Shown here: positions 8,716 through 17,060 of the stretch, in pieces
Position numbering within the stretch: position 1 is the stretch's first letter
Layout: each line of letters opens with the position of its first letter
NCBI GenBank assembly: GCA_012840445.1
Contig: DULI01000008.1
Location: forward strand, 372,001-436,000
Direction of reading: 5' to 3'
Source of the DNA: Clostridiales bacterium
GTDB taxonomy: Bacteria; Bacillota; Clostridia; Oscillospirales; Acutalibacteraceae
Length of the DNA stretch: 64,000 nt
Translations under genes and position numbers: made by a program
The notes under the pieces: generated by a model
Database searches by the model: none
What the model was told of the DNA's origin: nothing
The model's input: the letters and a program-made list of their open reading frames with translations, nothing else

Positions 8716-9564
8716 TTATCTTAACAATGATCTTGCAAACTCGGCCAATCCCGCTTCAAAATTTACACCATACCTCTTGTCGGTTCCAGCATCTTTGGTC
8801 CTTCTGATGCATCCAACCGTAAAATCCACTGCAGTCTGTATTGCGTCTTTAAGCGGTAATGAGTTCATAACTGCAGCGACTATCGCGCTTCCAAAAACAT
8901 CCCCGGTACCGTGGTAATATCCCTCAATACGGTCGGCAAAAGCAAAGTTTACCGAGTTGGTGTTTTTGTCAAAACATGCTGCACCTAAATTCTTATCATC
9001 AAAATAAACACCGGTCAATACAACCTGTTCAGGGCCTATTGATGCCAGCTTTTTAAGCAGGCTTATAATATATTCCTCGGTGTACGGGCCCTCTTTATAC
9101 GGTTCGCCAATCAAGAACAGTGCTTCGGTTATGTTGGGGATTAAAATATCGGCTTTTTTGCAAAGCTTTATCATGCCTTTAGGAAAATCTTCGGAAAAAG
9201 AGGCATACAGCTTGCCGTTGTCTCCCATGACAGGGTCAACAATTATTTTTGTACCTTTAGGCTTATAAATGTCAAATATTTGCGAAATTATGTCAATCTG
9301 TCTAATAGAGCCAAGATAACCGGTATATAGCGCATCAAGCCTTAAATTAAGCGATTCCCAGTGCGAAATAATCGGCATTATGTCTTCGGTCAAATCCCTG
9401 AATGTATACCCGGTAAACCCTCCTGTATGGGTTGACAAAATTGCGGTGGGGATTACGCTTGTTTCTATTCCTGCGGCTGAGATTATTGGCAAAGCCACCG
9501 TTAATGAACATCTGCCGCAACAAGAAATATCATGTATAGCAGCTACCCTTTTTTGATATACCAT
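8716..9564 (-). CDS. pdxY: Pyridoxal/pyridoxamine kinase
   Basis: 282 aa. Seen: N-terminal HDISCCGRCSLT (about residues 11-22), IVDPVMGDNGKLY (about 130-142), LIPNITEA (about 160) and the ribokinase-type signature GTGDVFGSA (about 226), in which Asp is the catalytic base. Known: it phosphorylates pyridoxal and related vitamers to make or salvage PLP in the cytoplasm. The SCCGRCSL N-terminus is the pattern of the PdxY/PdxK-like pyridoxamine kinases of Firmicutes. It neighbours tcdA. PLP is needed by several enzymes here (cysK, metY, glyA, two polysaccharide genes), but co-regulation is not evident. Confidence 0.88.
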   Translation of the reverse strand: MVYQKRVAAIHDISCCGRCSLTVALPIISAAGIETSVIPTAILSTHTGGFTGYTFRDLTEDIMPIISHWESLNLRLDALYTGYLGSIRQIDIISQIFDIYKPKGTKIIVDPVMGDNGKLYASFSEDFPKGMIKLCKKADILIPNITEALFLIGEPYKEGPYTEEYIISLLKKLASIGPEQVVLTGVYFDDKNLGAACFDKNTNSVNFAFADRIEGYYHGTGDVFGSAIVAAVMNSLPLKDAIQTAVDFTVGCIRRTKDAGTDKRYGVNFEAGLAEFARSLLR

Positions 9565-9651
9565 TCTACAGACCTTCTTATAAGTTTTATATGCAAGTAC
9601 ACATTATATATCAAAAAAAGCCAGCTGACAAGTTTTTGCTATCGCTTTCAA

Positions 9652-10533
9652 TTAGTGTATCAGAGAACTCATGCATTCAACAATATCTTTAGGGTATTTT
9701 TCAGGTTTGTTTTCCATATTACTTAAAACGTTTTCTGGTACTTTCATTGACCAATATGAAGTCATTCTGTCAAAAGTATCAGCAACCATGACTATTTGCG
9801 AATGTAGCGGGATTTGTGAGCCGGAAAGGGCATTGGGATATCCGCTCCCGTCAAGTTTTTCATGATGCTGATAAATAATATCATAAATTTCTGTACTTAA
9901 ATTTGCTTCCATTAGCATGGTTTTGCCCAGTTCGCAGTGCCGCTGAATATAAATTTGTTCCTCATCGGTTAAATCATGTGGTTTTTGCAAAATTTTTCTT
10001 GGGATTAACAACTTGCCGATATCATGTAATAAAGCACCCAACGCAATATCATTTATATTTTTTAGCCCATACAAGGCTGCAAGCATAGCCGAAATTAAGG
10101 CAACATTAATGGAATAAGTGTAAATCCAGTCAATATTTGATAGAGTGTTTACGTATATCCACCATGGCTGGCACATAGATTTGAAAACAATGTTTTCAAG
10201 AATTTCTGAAGCGGTATTGAATAATTCAAGATCTATTATATTCAAATTCTCCTGAAGCCTTTCAATACTATTTTTATATTTTTCAAACTGATTCTTGTTT
10301 TGCACATTAACAATATTTGTATTTACCAGCCCGGGCAAAACGTTTCTTTCTGCAATATTTTGATGTGTTGCTTTCGATTCATCAGTTTCGCGCGATATAA
10401 ACTCATTTAAGAGGTCTTTATAGCCCAATCGTTCCAATCTATTTACCTGTTCTTCTGTAAGCTCCTGTCCCTGTGCCAGAAGTAGTATACCGTCTTTACT
10501 GTATAAATTCTTTGCAACAATATGCGCTCCCAT
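9652..10533 (-). CDS. HD-GYP-like protein with an altered first metal ligand
   Basis: 293 aa from the ATG at 10533 (AAGGGG eight bases upstream); a GTG nine bases earlier would leave no room for a ribosome site. Seen: HDIGKLLIP (about residue 166), HHEKLDGSGYP (about 225) and DTFDRMTS (about 252), which define an HD-GYP domain. The preceding helix reads YTYSINVALIS (about 130), where active c-di-GMP phosphodiesterases usually have His at the second Tyr. Known: HD-GYP enzymes split c-di-GMP using two or three metals, and the first His is a ligand. So it may be weakened or act as a sensor. The N-terminal 80 residues hold no recognised input domain. Confidence 0.85.
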   Translation of the reverse strand: MGAHIVAKNLYSKDGILLLAQGQELTEEQVNRLERLGYKDLLNEFISRETDESKATHQNIAERNVLPGLVNTNIVNVQNKNQFEKYKNSIERLQENLNIIDLELFNTASEILENIVFKSMCQPWWIYVNTLSNIDWIYTYSINVALISAMLAALYGLKNINDIALGALLHDIGKLLIPRKILQKPHDLTDEEQIYIQRHCELGKTMLMEANLSTEIYDIIYQHHEKLDGSGYPNALSGSQIPLHSQIVMVADTFDRMTSYWSMKVPENVLSNMENKPEKYPKDIVECMSSLIH

Positions 10534-10561
10534 AATTAACACCCCTTATGAAATGCTTTTG

Positions 10562-10591
10562 TCATAAGAATTCTACAATACGCTTATCCAT
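10562..10591 (-). other. Nine-codon micro-ORF in the HD-GYP leader
   Basis: ATG at 10591 with AGGAG nine bases before it encodes MDKRIVEFL and stops at 10562, 29 bases ahead of the HD-GYP start. The ribosome site is as good as that of the main gene. It may be a translated leader or chance. Confidence 0.35.
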
Positions 10592-10656
10592 AATTTTACA
10601 CTCCTAATAAATATAAGTTATATTGGTATCTTTAGTATATTCCTTATAAAGCAACA

Positions 10657-10680
10657 AATCGGTTGCAAGCGCAACCGATT
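10657..10680. repeat. Perfect inverted repeat upstream of the HD-GYP gene
   Basis: AATCGGTTGC and GCAACCGATT form a perfect 10-bp stem with a four-base loop. There is no T-run on the plus strand and a poor one on the minus strand, so it is more likely an operator or RNA structure than a terminator. It lies between the tRNA-Leu terminator and the HD-GYP gene. Confidence 0.5.
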
Positions 10681-10776
10681 AAGATATTTAAGTGGAAAAA
10701 TTTTGTTATTTTTCTTCAAATCCTTTCCTTTATTGTATTATAACATACACAAATATTTTTGTGAACCTCCAAAATT

Positions 10777-10820
10777 AAAAATCCGGATCTTTTACTAAAA
10801 AGCAAAAGAACCGGATTTTT
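10777..10820 (-). terminator. Terminator of tRNA-Leu(GAG)
   Basis: Minus strand: AAAAATCCGG-TTCTTTT pairs with AAAAGA-TCCGGATTTTT with one mismatch, three bases after the encoded CCA. Confidence 0.85.
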
Positions 10821-10822
10821 CT

Positions 10823-10907
10823 TGGTGCGAGTGATGGGACTTGAACCCATACGCCAAGTGACACACGCCCCTCAAACGTGCCTGTCTGCCAATTCCAGCA
10901 CACTCGC
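10823..10907 (-). tRNA. tRNA-Leu (anticodon GAG)
   Basis: The 85-base cloverleaf starts GCGAGTG, has the D-loop AATTGGCAGACA, an anticodon stem CACGT/GCGTG with loop TTGAGGG, a long class II variable arm and the T-loop GGTTCAAGTCC. The 3' CCA is encoded. Anticodon GAG reads CUC/CUU. A consensus promoter lies 19 bases upstream. Confidence 0.93.
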
Positions 10908-10925
10908 AATTTATCGCGCTTGAGT

Positions 10926-10954
10926 ATTATATCATTCTGAAAATTTATTGTCAA
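10926..10954 (-). promoter_or_regulatory. Promoter of tRNA-Leu(GAG)
   Basis: Minus strand TTGACA (10954-10949), 17-base spacer, TATAAT (10931-10926): a perfect SigA-type consensus. Confidence 0.85.
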
Positions 10955-10971
10955 CACCGAAAATTAAAAAT

Positions 10972-11742
10972 TTAAAATATGCGTGTAATCGGCATAAGAC
11001 AAATTCCCACAAACGTGGAAATAAGTGCGTCGCGTTCAAACCCATACTGCCGCGAAGTGGGCAACATTTCTTCAATGGCAATATAAATCATTATGCCCGA
11101 AACAAGGCTTAACATTGCACCTAACAAAAACTCGTTAATAACAGGCATAAGTATTAAAAAGGCTGCAAAGGCACCCAGAGGTTCAGCAACGCCAGACAAA
11201 AAGGTATACTTAAAAGCCTTTAGTTTGTTGTTGGTGGCAGAATAAATCGGTATGGCAACAGATATGCCTTCAGGTATATTATGAAAAGCAATAGCAACTG
11301 CAATGGAAATCCCAATTTTAAAATCGCTGTACCCTGCCATAAAAGTCGCAATACCTTCGGGGAAATTGTGCAAAGCTATTGCAAGCATGGAGATAAACCC
11401 AACCCGGAACAGGTTTTTATGAGGCACCTCGCCGGTCAGCTTGTCTTTTTTCTCGTGCGGCACAAGCTTGTCCAGCAACGCTGCAATTATAACTCCCACA
11501 CCCAAAAACAATGCATTATACACTACGCTCATTGCAGAACCCAAATAAGACTCAAACATGATTTGTGCCGTAGGGAATAAATCGGTCAGTGAAACGCTTA
11601 TCATTATTCCCGAAGCAAAACCCAAAGAGACTGACACAAACCTTTTATTATCCTTTACCACCAAAATCAACAGAGCTCCCAGCATAGTGGAAAGACCCGC
11701 AAGTGTGGAAATTAACAGTGCTCTTATTGCATTTGCATCCAT
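10972..11742 (-). CDS. zupT: ZIP-family metal transporter (ZupT-like)
   Basis: 256 aa from the ATG at 11742 with AGGTGA upstream; the GTG at 11751 overlaps that ribosome site. Seen: about eight hydrophobic segments, and the two metal-binding helices with HNFPEGIATF (about residue 120) and HNIPEGISVA (about 153), the signature of ZIP carriers of the ZupT/GufA branch. A polar His/Lys-containing loop (PHEKKDK) lies between segments 3 and 4. Known: takes up Zn2+ and other divalent metals across the cytoplasmic membrane. It ends just upstream of the tRNA-Leu promoter and follows the acetyltransferase gene by about 20 bases, so the two or three genes may be one transcript. Confidence 0.9.
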   Translation of the reverse strand: MDANAIRALLISTLAGLSTMLGALLILVVKDNKRFVSVSLGFASGIMISVSLTDLFPTAQIMFESYLGSAMSVVYNALFLGVGVIIAALLDKLVPHEKKDKLTGEVPHKNLFRVGFISMLAIALHNFPEGIATFMAGYSDFKIGISIAVAIAFHNIPEGISVAIPIYSATNNKLKAFKYTFLSGVAEPLGAFAAFLILMPVINEFLLGAMLSLVSGIMIYIAIEEMLPTSRQYGFERDALISTFVGICLMPITRIF

Positions 11743-11761
11743 AGTGTTCACCTATATTGAT

Positions 11762-12892
11762 TTATAGTTCATTGCTCATGATGTGATAAATATAGTTGTT
11801 GCACTTAGGAAACACGCTGTTAAGTATATCAAGCTTTTCGCGATTTCCTTTAATCTCTCCGTTAAAGTATAGTTCATACGTATCTGTAAAGCCTGTGTAC
11901 AGTTTTGTGAATGTATTAATATTCATTTTGAAATCATAATTTTTGGCTGAGCTCCCGTTCATATCAAAAACCCCGCTGTTCTGCGGGAAGAAGTTGTCGT
12001 CAACCTTTATTGCCAGGTTTGCGCGCGAGTTAATCTGCTTTAAAGCCAGTCTGGTATTTACCACCCTTGCCATTACTGTGGGTTTTATCGCAGCTTCTTT
12101 GGGTTCATTTGTAAAATAAGCGGCGTTGCTAAATGAAGGGTAATCAACAGTAAAGGTTCTGTCCTTGTCAAGAAGTTTTGATATGAATAAAAGCATTCCT
12201 GTTCTTGCCCTCGGGGTTAAAAAACATATCTCGCCAATCCTCAGTTCACCTTTATGCCAATAGGAGGTAAAATAACCGCACAAATCATTTTCAAAATAAC
12301 CAAAAACCCCTCCGCCATTCATTAATGTCGAGTCAAATATATAACCCCAGTCTTTAGGGTTACGTTTGATAATTCCGTTGGCGGTTTTGAAAAAGCGAAG
12401 GTATATATCATTTAATTTTTCATAATAATCTATGCTTAATCTTCTTACCCTTCCCGGCATATTTTGCGATAAATCTATATCATCCCTGCCAAACCGCATC
12501 CTGCCATGGGTAAAGCAAAGCTCATATCCCATTCTGCGGTAAAATTTATACGAAAAAGGTATCAGCATGCTTAAAACTTCTCCGTTATTATAGGAACTAA
12601 CAATTGATTGCACCATTATTTTAGTGGCAAAGCCCCTGTGGCGGTATTGGGGCAGGACGGACACCCCAACGACATACGAGGATTTTATTATATTTCCCCG
12701 CATAAACTGGTCATACTTTTTCATCTCAAGCGCCGCCAAAACCCTGTTGCTGTCTAATAGCGCAATAGCGTTATTTCCGTCCCATTGGTTGTCAAAATAC
12801 CAATTAAGGAAAGTATCAGACTCTGAAAAAGCGATTTTCCATAAACTCTTAATCTGATCCTTGTATTCGCCCGCGCCCAAAATCAAGTTCAT
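11762..12892 (-). CDS. Eis-like GNAT N-acetyltransferase
   Basis: 376 aa. Seen: acetyl-CoA loop GVSVLPQYRHRGFATKIM (about residues 76-93, R/Q-x-x-G-x-A type), then PFSYKFYRRMGYE (about 117-129). The following ~250 residues fit a second GNAT-like domain plus a C-terminal SCP2-like sterol-carrier fold. This three-domain order is that of the Eis/YhaR-like acetyltransferase group. Known: some Eis proteins acetylate aminoglycosides, while most in Firmicutes have unknown substrates. Its ATG overlaps the stop of the DUF2156 gene by four bases, so the two are translationally coupled. A resistance role cannot be claimed. Confidence 0.85.
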   Translation of the reverse strand: MNLILGAGEYKDQIKSLWKIAFSESDTFLNWYFDNQWDGNNAIALLDSNRVLAALEMKKYDQFMRGNIIKSSYVVGVSVLPQYRHRGFATKIMVQSIVSSYNNGEVLSMLIPFSYKFYRRMGYELCFTHGRMRFGRDDIDLSQNMPGRVRRLSIDYYEKLNDIYLRFFKTANGIIKRNPKDWGYIFDSTLMNGGGVFGYFENDLCGYFTSYWHKGELRIGEICFLTPRARTGMLLFISKLLDKDRTFTVDYPSFSNAAYFTNEPKEAAIKPTVMARVVNTRLALKQINSRANLAIKVDDNFFPQNSGVFDMNGSSAKNYDFKMNINTFTKLYTGFTDTYELYFNGEIKGNREKLDILNSVFPKCNNYIYHIMSNEL

Positions 12893-13779
12893 AGTTTAAC
12901 TCCAGGTTTTAATATTGCATCATATTTTTCAACCAGCCTTACCGGCCGGTAGGATTCTTTGGCACGCCTTAATCCCGGCAGCCCCATATCCTCTTCCCGG
13001 TTTACATATTTAAACTGTGACCATTCATTTTTCAAAAACTGCTGGTTTATAAAATTAAAAATGCCTTTATACTCCGGGTTTGCGAATTCCACATGAATCA
13101 AAACCATATCAGGCGTAATCTGCTCGCCAATCGAGCATGCGGCAATTTTGCCATCCACCCTCACAACACATCCCTTTACAGGCAGTTGGTCGAAATTGTC
13201 AATCAATTTAAAGGTTGCGGCCCTTGCCAACGTCAGCTCGTCCGGGTCGGATTTTTCATTCATCCAGCTTGAAAAAGCCCGCTTGCACTCATCTGCAAGC
13301 TCCTTCGTATAGTGTTCGTAAGAATAGTTATAGTTTGAAACAAACTGGTTCAAATGGTTCTTTTTCGAGTGGAACTTCTTGCCCTTTAACTCAATTAACT
13401 CCTGCACCAAATATACATAATCAGAGTTGTCGCGGTCAAACTTAAAATCAAATTTGCCGGGGAACATTCCTTCAAGCTCGGCCACCATATCGGGCGTCAT
13501 GGCCTTAAATTTCATTTGCATATTAGAGCTTTCAAAATACTTATATATTTCGAAAATGGCTTTTTGTTTATCCCCCTGACCTACCGGATAGCTGACAGAC
13601 GCCGGATTCTTCCCAAATTTGTATCGCAAAACCAAACAATCGTTTGTTACTGCATAGGTAACATTATCATTACCCGCCCACATAAACATATTGGTAAAGT
13701 TGTATGAGGAATTCTCCATGTCCTTTACATACTTTTCAAATACTTCCCTGTCCTTAAGACTGATACTGTTGAATAACAA
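12889..13779 (-). CDS. DUF2156 domain protein (LPG-synthase C-terminal-like)
   Basis: 296 aa. The start is TTG at 13779 with AAGGAG nine bases upstream. Seen: a soluble protein with no membrane segment that matches DUF2156, a double-GNAT fold also found as the C-terminal catalytic part of MprF. Recognisable segments are NFTNMFMWAG (about 28), KKNHLNQF (about 139), KGCVVRVDGKIAA (about 200) and YVNREEDMGLPGLRRAKESYRP (about 258-279, abbreviated here as a stretch with NREEDMG and R-x-AK-x-SY). Known: MprF adds lysine or alanine to phosphatidylglycerol from aminoacyl-tRNA; stand-alone DUF2156 proteins have no fixed substrate. Coupled with the downstream Eis-like gene. Confidence 0.85.
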   Translation of the reverse strand: MLFNSISLKDREVFEKYVKDMENSSYNFTNMFMWAGNDNVTYAVTNDCLVLRYKFGKNPASVSYPVGQGDKQKAIFEIYKYFESSNMQMKFKAMTPDMVAELEGMFPGKFDFKFDRDNSDYVYLVQELIELKGKKFHSKKNHLNQFVSNYNYSYEHYTKELADECKRAFSSWMNEKSDPDELTLARAATFKLIDNFDQLPVKGCVVRVDGKIAACSIGEQITPDMVLIHVEFANPEYKGIFNFINQQFLKNEWSQFKYVNREEDMGLPGLRRAKESYRPVRLVEKYDAILKPGVKL

Positions 13780-13877
13780 GCGCTAAGACTCCTTCGACAA
13801 AATAGTAATATTTACTTTTTTATTATAACATTTTTCTAATAAAAAGGCAAAAATATGTGAAATTGTACTTTATATAG

Positions 13878-14546
13878 TTATAAACCGTATTTAGTAATAA
13901 TCCTTTCAAGTTTTTTGCCTATCGGTTTTGCCAGTAACAGCAAGAAAACGACGTTAGATACAAGATACATAAGCGTAAACCAGCCAGAGGAAACCAGCAG
14001 GGTTAAATACCTGCGTATATTAAAATACCCATCAAGCCAAATTACCGTCCACAACTCTATTATCAGGGTGTACAAAACCCCCGAAAAAGCACCAAACAGC
14101 ACTCTTAACACTAAGCTTTTTTTTAGCGGCAAAGCAATAATACCCGAAAGCAGGCCAATCAATCCCCAGACAAGCATTTGAATTGGCGTCCACGGCCCCT
14201 GTCCAAAATAGAAATTTGAAACAAGCGCTGCCAGCGCGCCTGTAATAAAACCGGCATGTGCGCCAAAATACATGGCGGTAATGACTACAACCGCGGTAAC
14301 AGGCTTAAACCCGGGAACCGCCACAAAAATAATCCTGCCAAGCACGGCAATTGAGGTCATAATCGCTATTACCACTATTTCAGCCGCGTTCCTACCATTT
14401 TCGTATTTTACAAAAAACGGAAGGCAAGCCATAATAGCAATTACCAGCGAGCCCCAGGTATATTTCTGCTCCTCAAACAGAAAAAAGCCTATCGACAAGG
14501 CTGCTAAGGCGATTGAAAAAGCAACGATTTTTTTAATCCTTTTCAT
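13878..14546 (-). CDS. ECF transporter S component (probable cobalamin type)
   Basis: 222 aa from ATG 14546 (an upstream start at 14588 is possible). Seen: six hydrophobic segments, with AVPGFKPVTAVVVITAMYFG and GAHAGFITGALAALVSNFYFGQGPW typical of ECF S components, and a basic C-terminus. The start lies inside the end of the ATPase gene. Known: S components bind the vitamin and dock to the EcfA/EcfT module. The gene set here (DUF4430 protein, EcfT, fused EcfA, S component) is one usually predicted to import cobalamin, because DUF4430 resembles the C-terminal domain of transcobalamin/intrinsic factor. No cobalamin riboswitch was seen, so the substrate is inferred. Confidence 0.85.
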   Translation of the reverse strand: MKRIKKIVAFSIALAALSIGFFLFEEQKYTWGSLVIAIMACLPFFVKYENGRNAAEIVVIAIMTSIAVLGRIIFVAVPGFKPVTAVVVITAMYFGAHAGFITGALAALVSNFYFGQGPWTPIQMLVWGLIGLLSGIIALPLKKSLVLRVLFGAFSGVLYTLIIELWTVIWLDGYFNIRRYLTLLVSSGWFTLMYLVSNVVFLLLLAKPIGKKLERIITKYGL

Positions 14547-16209
14547 CGCGCACCCCGTTTTTAAGGCACATTTCAATAACTTGTTCACAGGTTATGGCAC
14601 CTTTATAAATATTCCTCGAAATACGGTTGGCGGCGGTTGTGTAAAAATAGTTGTTTGAAAAGAAATCCTCCGGTGTGCCGGACGATATAATGCCGCCGTC
14701 AAAAATAAGCGCGCAGCGGTCGGCATTCTCAGCAGCGAACTCGATATCGTGGGTCACCATCAAAACCGCGGCATCTTCTGTTTTTATATTTATCAAAATA
14801 TCCGCCAAAACCCGCTTAAAAATTGCGTCAAGGCCCATGGTAGGTTCGTCAAGAAGCAGGATTTTAGGCCTTTGCAGCAACAGCTTTGCCAATGCGCATT
14901 TTTGCAGCTGACCTAGACTCAGGTCATACGGGTGCTTGTCCAATAAATCATTAATGCCGACTTTCCCGGCAACAGTTTCTACAAGTTCCTTCGCCTTGTC
15001 AGAAGCAAGGCCCAAAGTATTTAGCATGTAAAAAAAATCATCGGCGATACTGTCTTTCACAAACATAAGCTGGGGATTCTGCGGAAGATAGGCAATTCTC
15101 GTTCTAAAACTTTCAAAATTTTTCTTGTTTATCTTTTTTTCCTCTAAAAAAACTTGCCCTTTATACGGCAAATCTAAGCCAGCCGCCACATTAAGCATTG
15201 TTGTTTTTCCCGATCCGTTGGCCCCCAGAACACAAAACAATTCGCCATATTCGAGTGTCAGTTTTAGGCCTTTTAGCACATCCTGTGAGTCCCTTTCATA
15301 CCTAAACCACACATCTTCAAGCCGCAGGGCGGTGTTGCCAGCCGCTTTCTGCTCAGGCGGCACATATTCTTTAATATCATTTTTAAAATTGGCGTTCACA
15401 AACTCCCTGGCCTCTTTTACTGTAAGCGGGCAGGGGGCTTTTACTTTTACCCCGTTAAAAATACGTATAGCACTTGGCAGCATACGGGAATATTCCTCAT
15501 CAAGGTCCTTCACCTTTTCCCCAAAGCCTCGCGGGTCGGAATTTATTAAAATGCGGCCGCTGTCCATTAATACAATCCTGTCGGCAATCGGGAATAGCTC
15601 CTCAAGGCGGTGTTCGGCAATAATAATAGTTACTCCCAATTCCTTGTTTAACTTTTCAAGTATCGATATAAAATCCGCCGCAGCAACCGGGTCAAGTTGG
15701 CTGGTAGGCTCGTCCAGAAGCAGGAGTTCAGGCTGCATGATCATTGCGGCAGCAAGATTAACAAGCTGCTTTTGTCCTCCGGACAAAGTGTTTACATCCC
15801 TGTAAAACCACTCATTTATCCCAAAATAATCGGATATCTCCCCTATCCTCAATCGCATTGCACTGGGCGGCACATTCAGATTTTCAAGCCCGAAGGCCAG
15901 CTCGTGCCAGACCTTATCTGTAACAAGCTGGCTGTCAGGATCTTGCTTGACAAACCCGATTTCCCTTGCGCTAACATTAGGTTCAAGCTCGGTTATGGGC
16001 ATGCCTTTATAAAGAATCTCCCCGTTCAAATGGCCGTGCGGGGTGAGTTCTTTTTTTATAAGCTTTAAAAGGGTGGTCTTCCCACAACCCGATTTCCCGC
16101 ATATAACCACAAATTCGCCGCTTTTTACCGACAGCGAAAAATTGTCTACTGCCTTACTGTCGGAATTAGGATAGGTAAAGCTTATATTTTCAAAATGTAG
16201 TATTTCCAT
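14533..16209 (-). CDS. ecfA: ECF transporter ATPase, two ATP-binding domains fused
   Basis: 558 aa. Seen: domain 1 with Walker A GKSGCGKTT (about 38), signature LSGGQKQ (about 142) and Walker B LLLLDEPTSQLD; domain 2 with Walker A GANGSGKTT (about 331), signature LSLGQLQ (about 432) and Walker B ILLLDEPTMGLD. So the usual EcfA1/EcfA2 pair is one polypeptide. Known: ATP hydrolysis drives vitamin import through EcfT and the S component. AAGGAG precedes the ATG inside the end of the ecfT gene, and its own end overlaps the S-component gene, so all four genes overlap and form a single operon. Confidence 0.93.
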   Translation of the reverse strand: MEILHFENISFTYPNSDSKAVDNFSLSVKSGEFVVICGKSGCGKTTLLKLIKKELTPHGHLNGEILYKGMPITELEPNVSAREIGFVKQDPDSQLVTDKVWHELAFGLENLNVPPSAMRLRIGEISDYFGINEWFYRDVNTLSGGQKQLVNLAAAMIMQPELLLLDEPTSQLDPVAAADFISILEKLNKELGVTIIIAEHRLEELFPIADRIVLMDSGRILINSDPRGFGEKVKDLDEEYSRMLPSAIRIFNGVKVKAPCPLTVKEAREFVNANFKNDIKEYVPPEQKAAGNTALRLEDVWFRYERDSQDVLKGLKLTLEYGELFCVLGANGSGKTTMLNVAAGLDLPYKGQVFLEEKKINKKNFESFRTRIAYLPQNPQLMFVKDSIADDFFYMLNTLGLASDKAKELVETVAGKVGINDLLDKHPYDLSLGQLQKCALAKLLLQRPKILLLDEPTMGLDAIFKRVLADILINIKTEDAAVLMVTHDIEFAAENADRCALIFDGGIISSGTPEDFFSNNYFYTTAANRISRNIYKGAITCEQVIEMCLKNGVRDEKD

Positions 16210-17060
16210 TTCAGGCTCTCCTTAAAGTCGAGGTAAAACGGCAGCAGCGCCAGAACACCGAAACTTATATATACGGCTAATGCTAAACCGGTTGTATCTA
16301 CAGTGCTTATTATCGGGTAATAATCAAATTTTGTTTTACCCAGAGCAATACCTAAAAACAAAACTACATCTAAAATTAAAACAATCAAAAGCGTTATTAA
16401 ATCTAAAGCAGTAAAACGGTAAAGCATAAAACTGCTGCGATTTTTTTGCCCGTATCCCCTTGCCTTCATGGAGGCTGCTGTATCAAGCGCATTTTCAAGG
16501 GACCAGGTTAAAACAATTGAAAATATGTTTATGCTTCCCTTTAACTTCTGCATAATACTTTTTGCTGAAAACTGGCCTAGAGCCTGCTGTACGCGTTTGG
16601 TGTTTTCAGCCTGCCTGATAATTTGCGGAATAAATTTAAATATCATTGAAACTGTCAGCGCTAAACTTGGAAAATACCTCCCGAATAAATACATTATTTT
16701 ATCGCTTGTCATAGTAAAGCTGAATATTTTAAACCAGCTTATTACCGATATTAGCATCACGCCAACAGATAATCCATATACTAAAGATTCAAGCGTTACA
16801 GGCATATCGTTAATGAAAAGCAACGTGGTGGCCCCGTTCTGCGAAAAAAACGGGTTTGAAATGGTAGATATAAATAAAATAGCTGCAAGAATTGGCAAGT
16901 CTTTCAAGAACACCCGCGAATTAATCCTTAAACATATTAAAAGGCCAAAAAGTACCGAAATAAGCAATATCACCGGGTTTTTGTCAAACATCACAACCAG
17001 AATTACCGACAAAAAATACACAAGCTGCACCGCAGGGTTAAGTTTTGCAAACTCCCTCAT
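16182..17060 (-). CDS. ecfT: ECF transporter membrane subunit EcfT
   Basis: 292 aa. Seen: about five membrane segments, and a cytoplasmic region with SMKARGYGQKNRS (about residue 200) that holds the Ala-Arg-Gly coupling motif of EcfT. Known: EcfT is the scaffold that transmits ATPase movements to the S component. The ATG overlaps the TGA of the DUF4430 gene (ATGA) and its end overlaps the ATPase start by 28 bases. Confidence 0.92.
   Translation of the reverse strand: MREFAKLNPAVQLVYFLSVILVVMFDKNPVILLISVLFGLLICLRINSRVFLKDLPILAAILFISTISNPFFSQNGATTLLFINDMPVTLESLVYGLSVGVMLISVISWFKIFSFTMTSDKIMYLFGRYFPSLALTVSMIFKFIPQIIRQAENTKRVQQALGQFSAKSIMQKLKGSINIFSIVLTWSLENALDTAASMKARGYGQKNRSSFMLYRFTALDLITLLIVLILDVVLFLGIALGKTKFDYYPIISTVDTTGLALAVYISFGVLALLPFYLDFKESLKWKYYILKI

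Noticed and set aside
11762-12892. Aminoglycoside-resistance gene (Eis)
   Set aside because: Domain layout is Eis-like, but most relatives in Firmicutes have unknown substrates; a resistance call would overreach.
13793-13802. Exact Spo0A-box-like sequence TTTTGTCGAA (minus strand) ahead of the DUF2156 gene
   Set aside because: It overlaps the ribosome-binding site rather than a promoter, and a single 10-mer can occur by chance in A/T-rich DNA.
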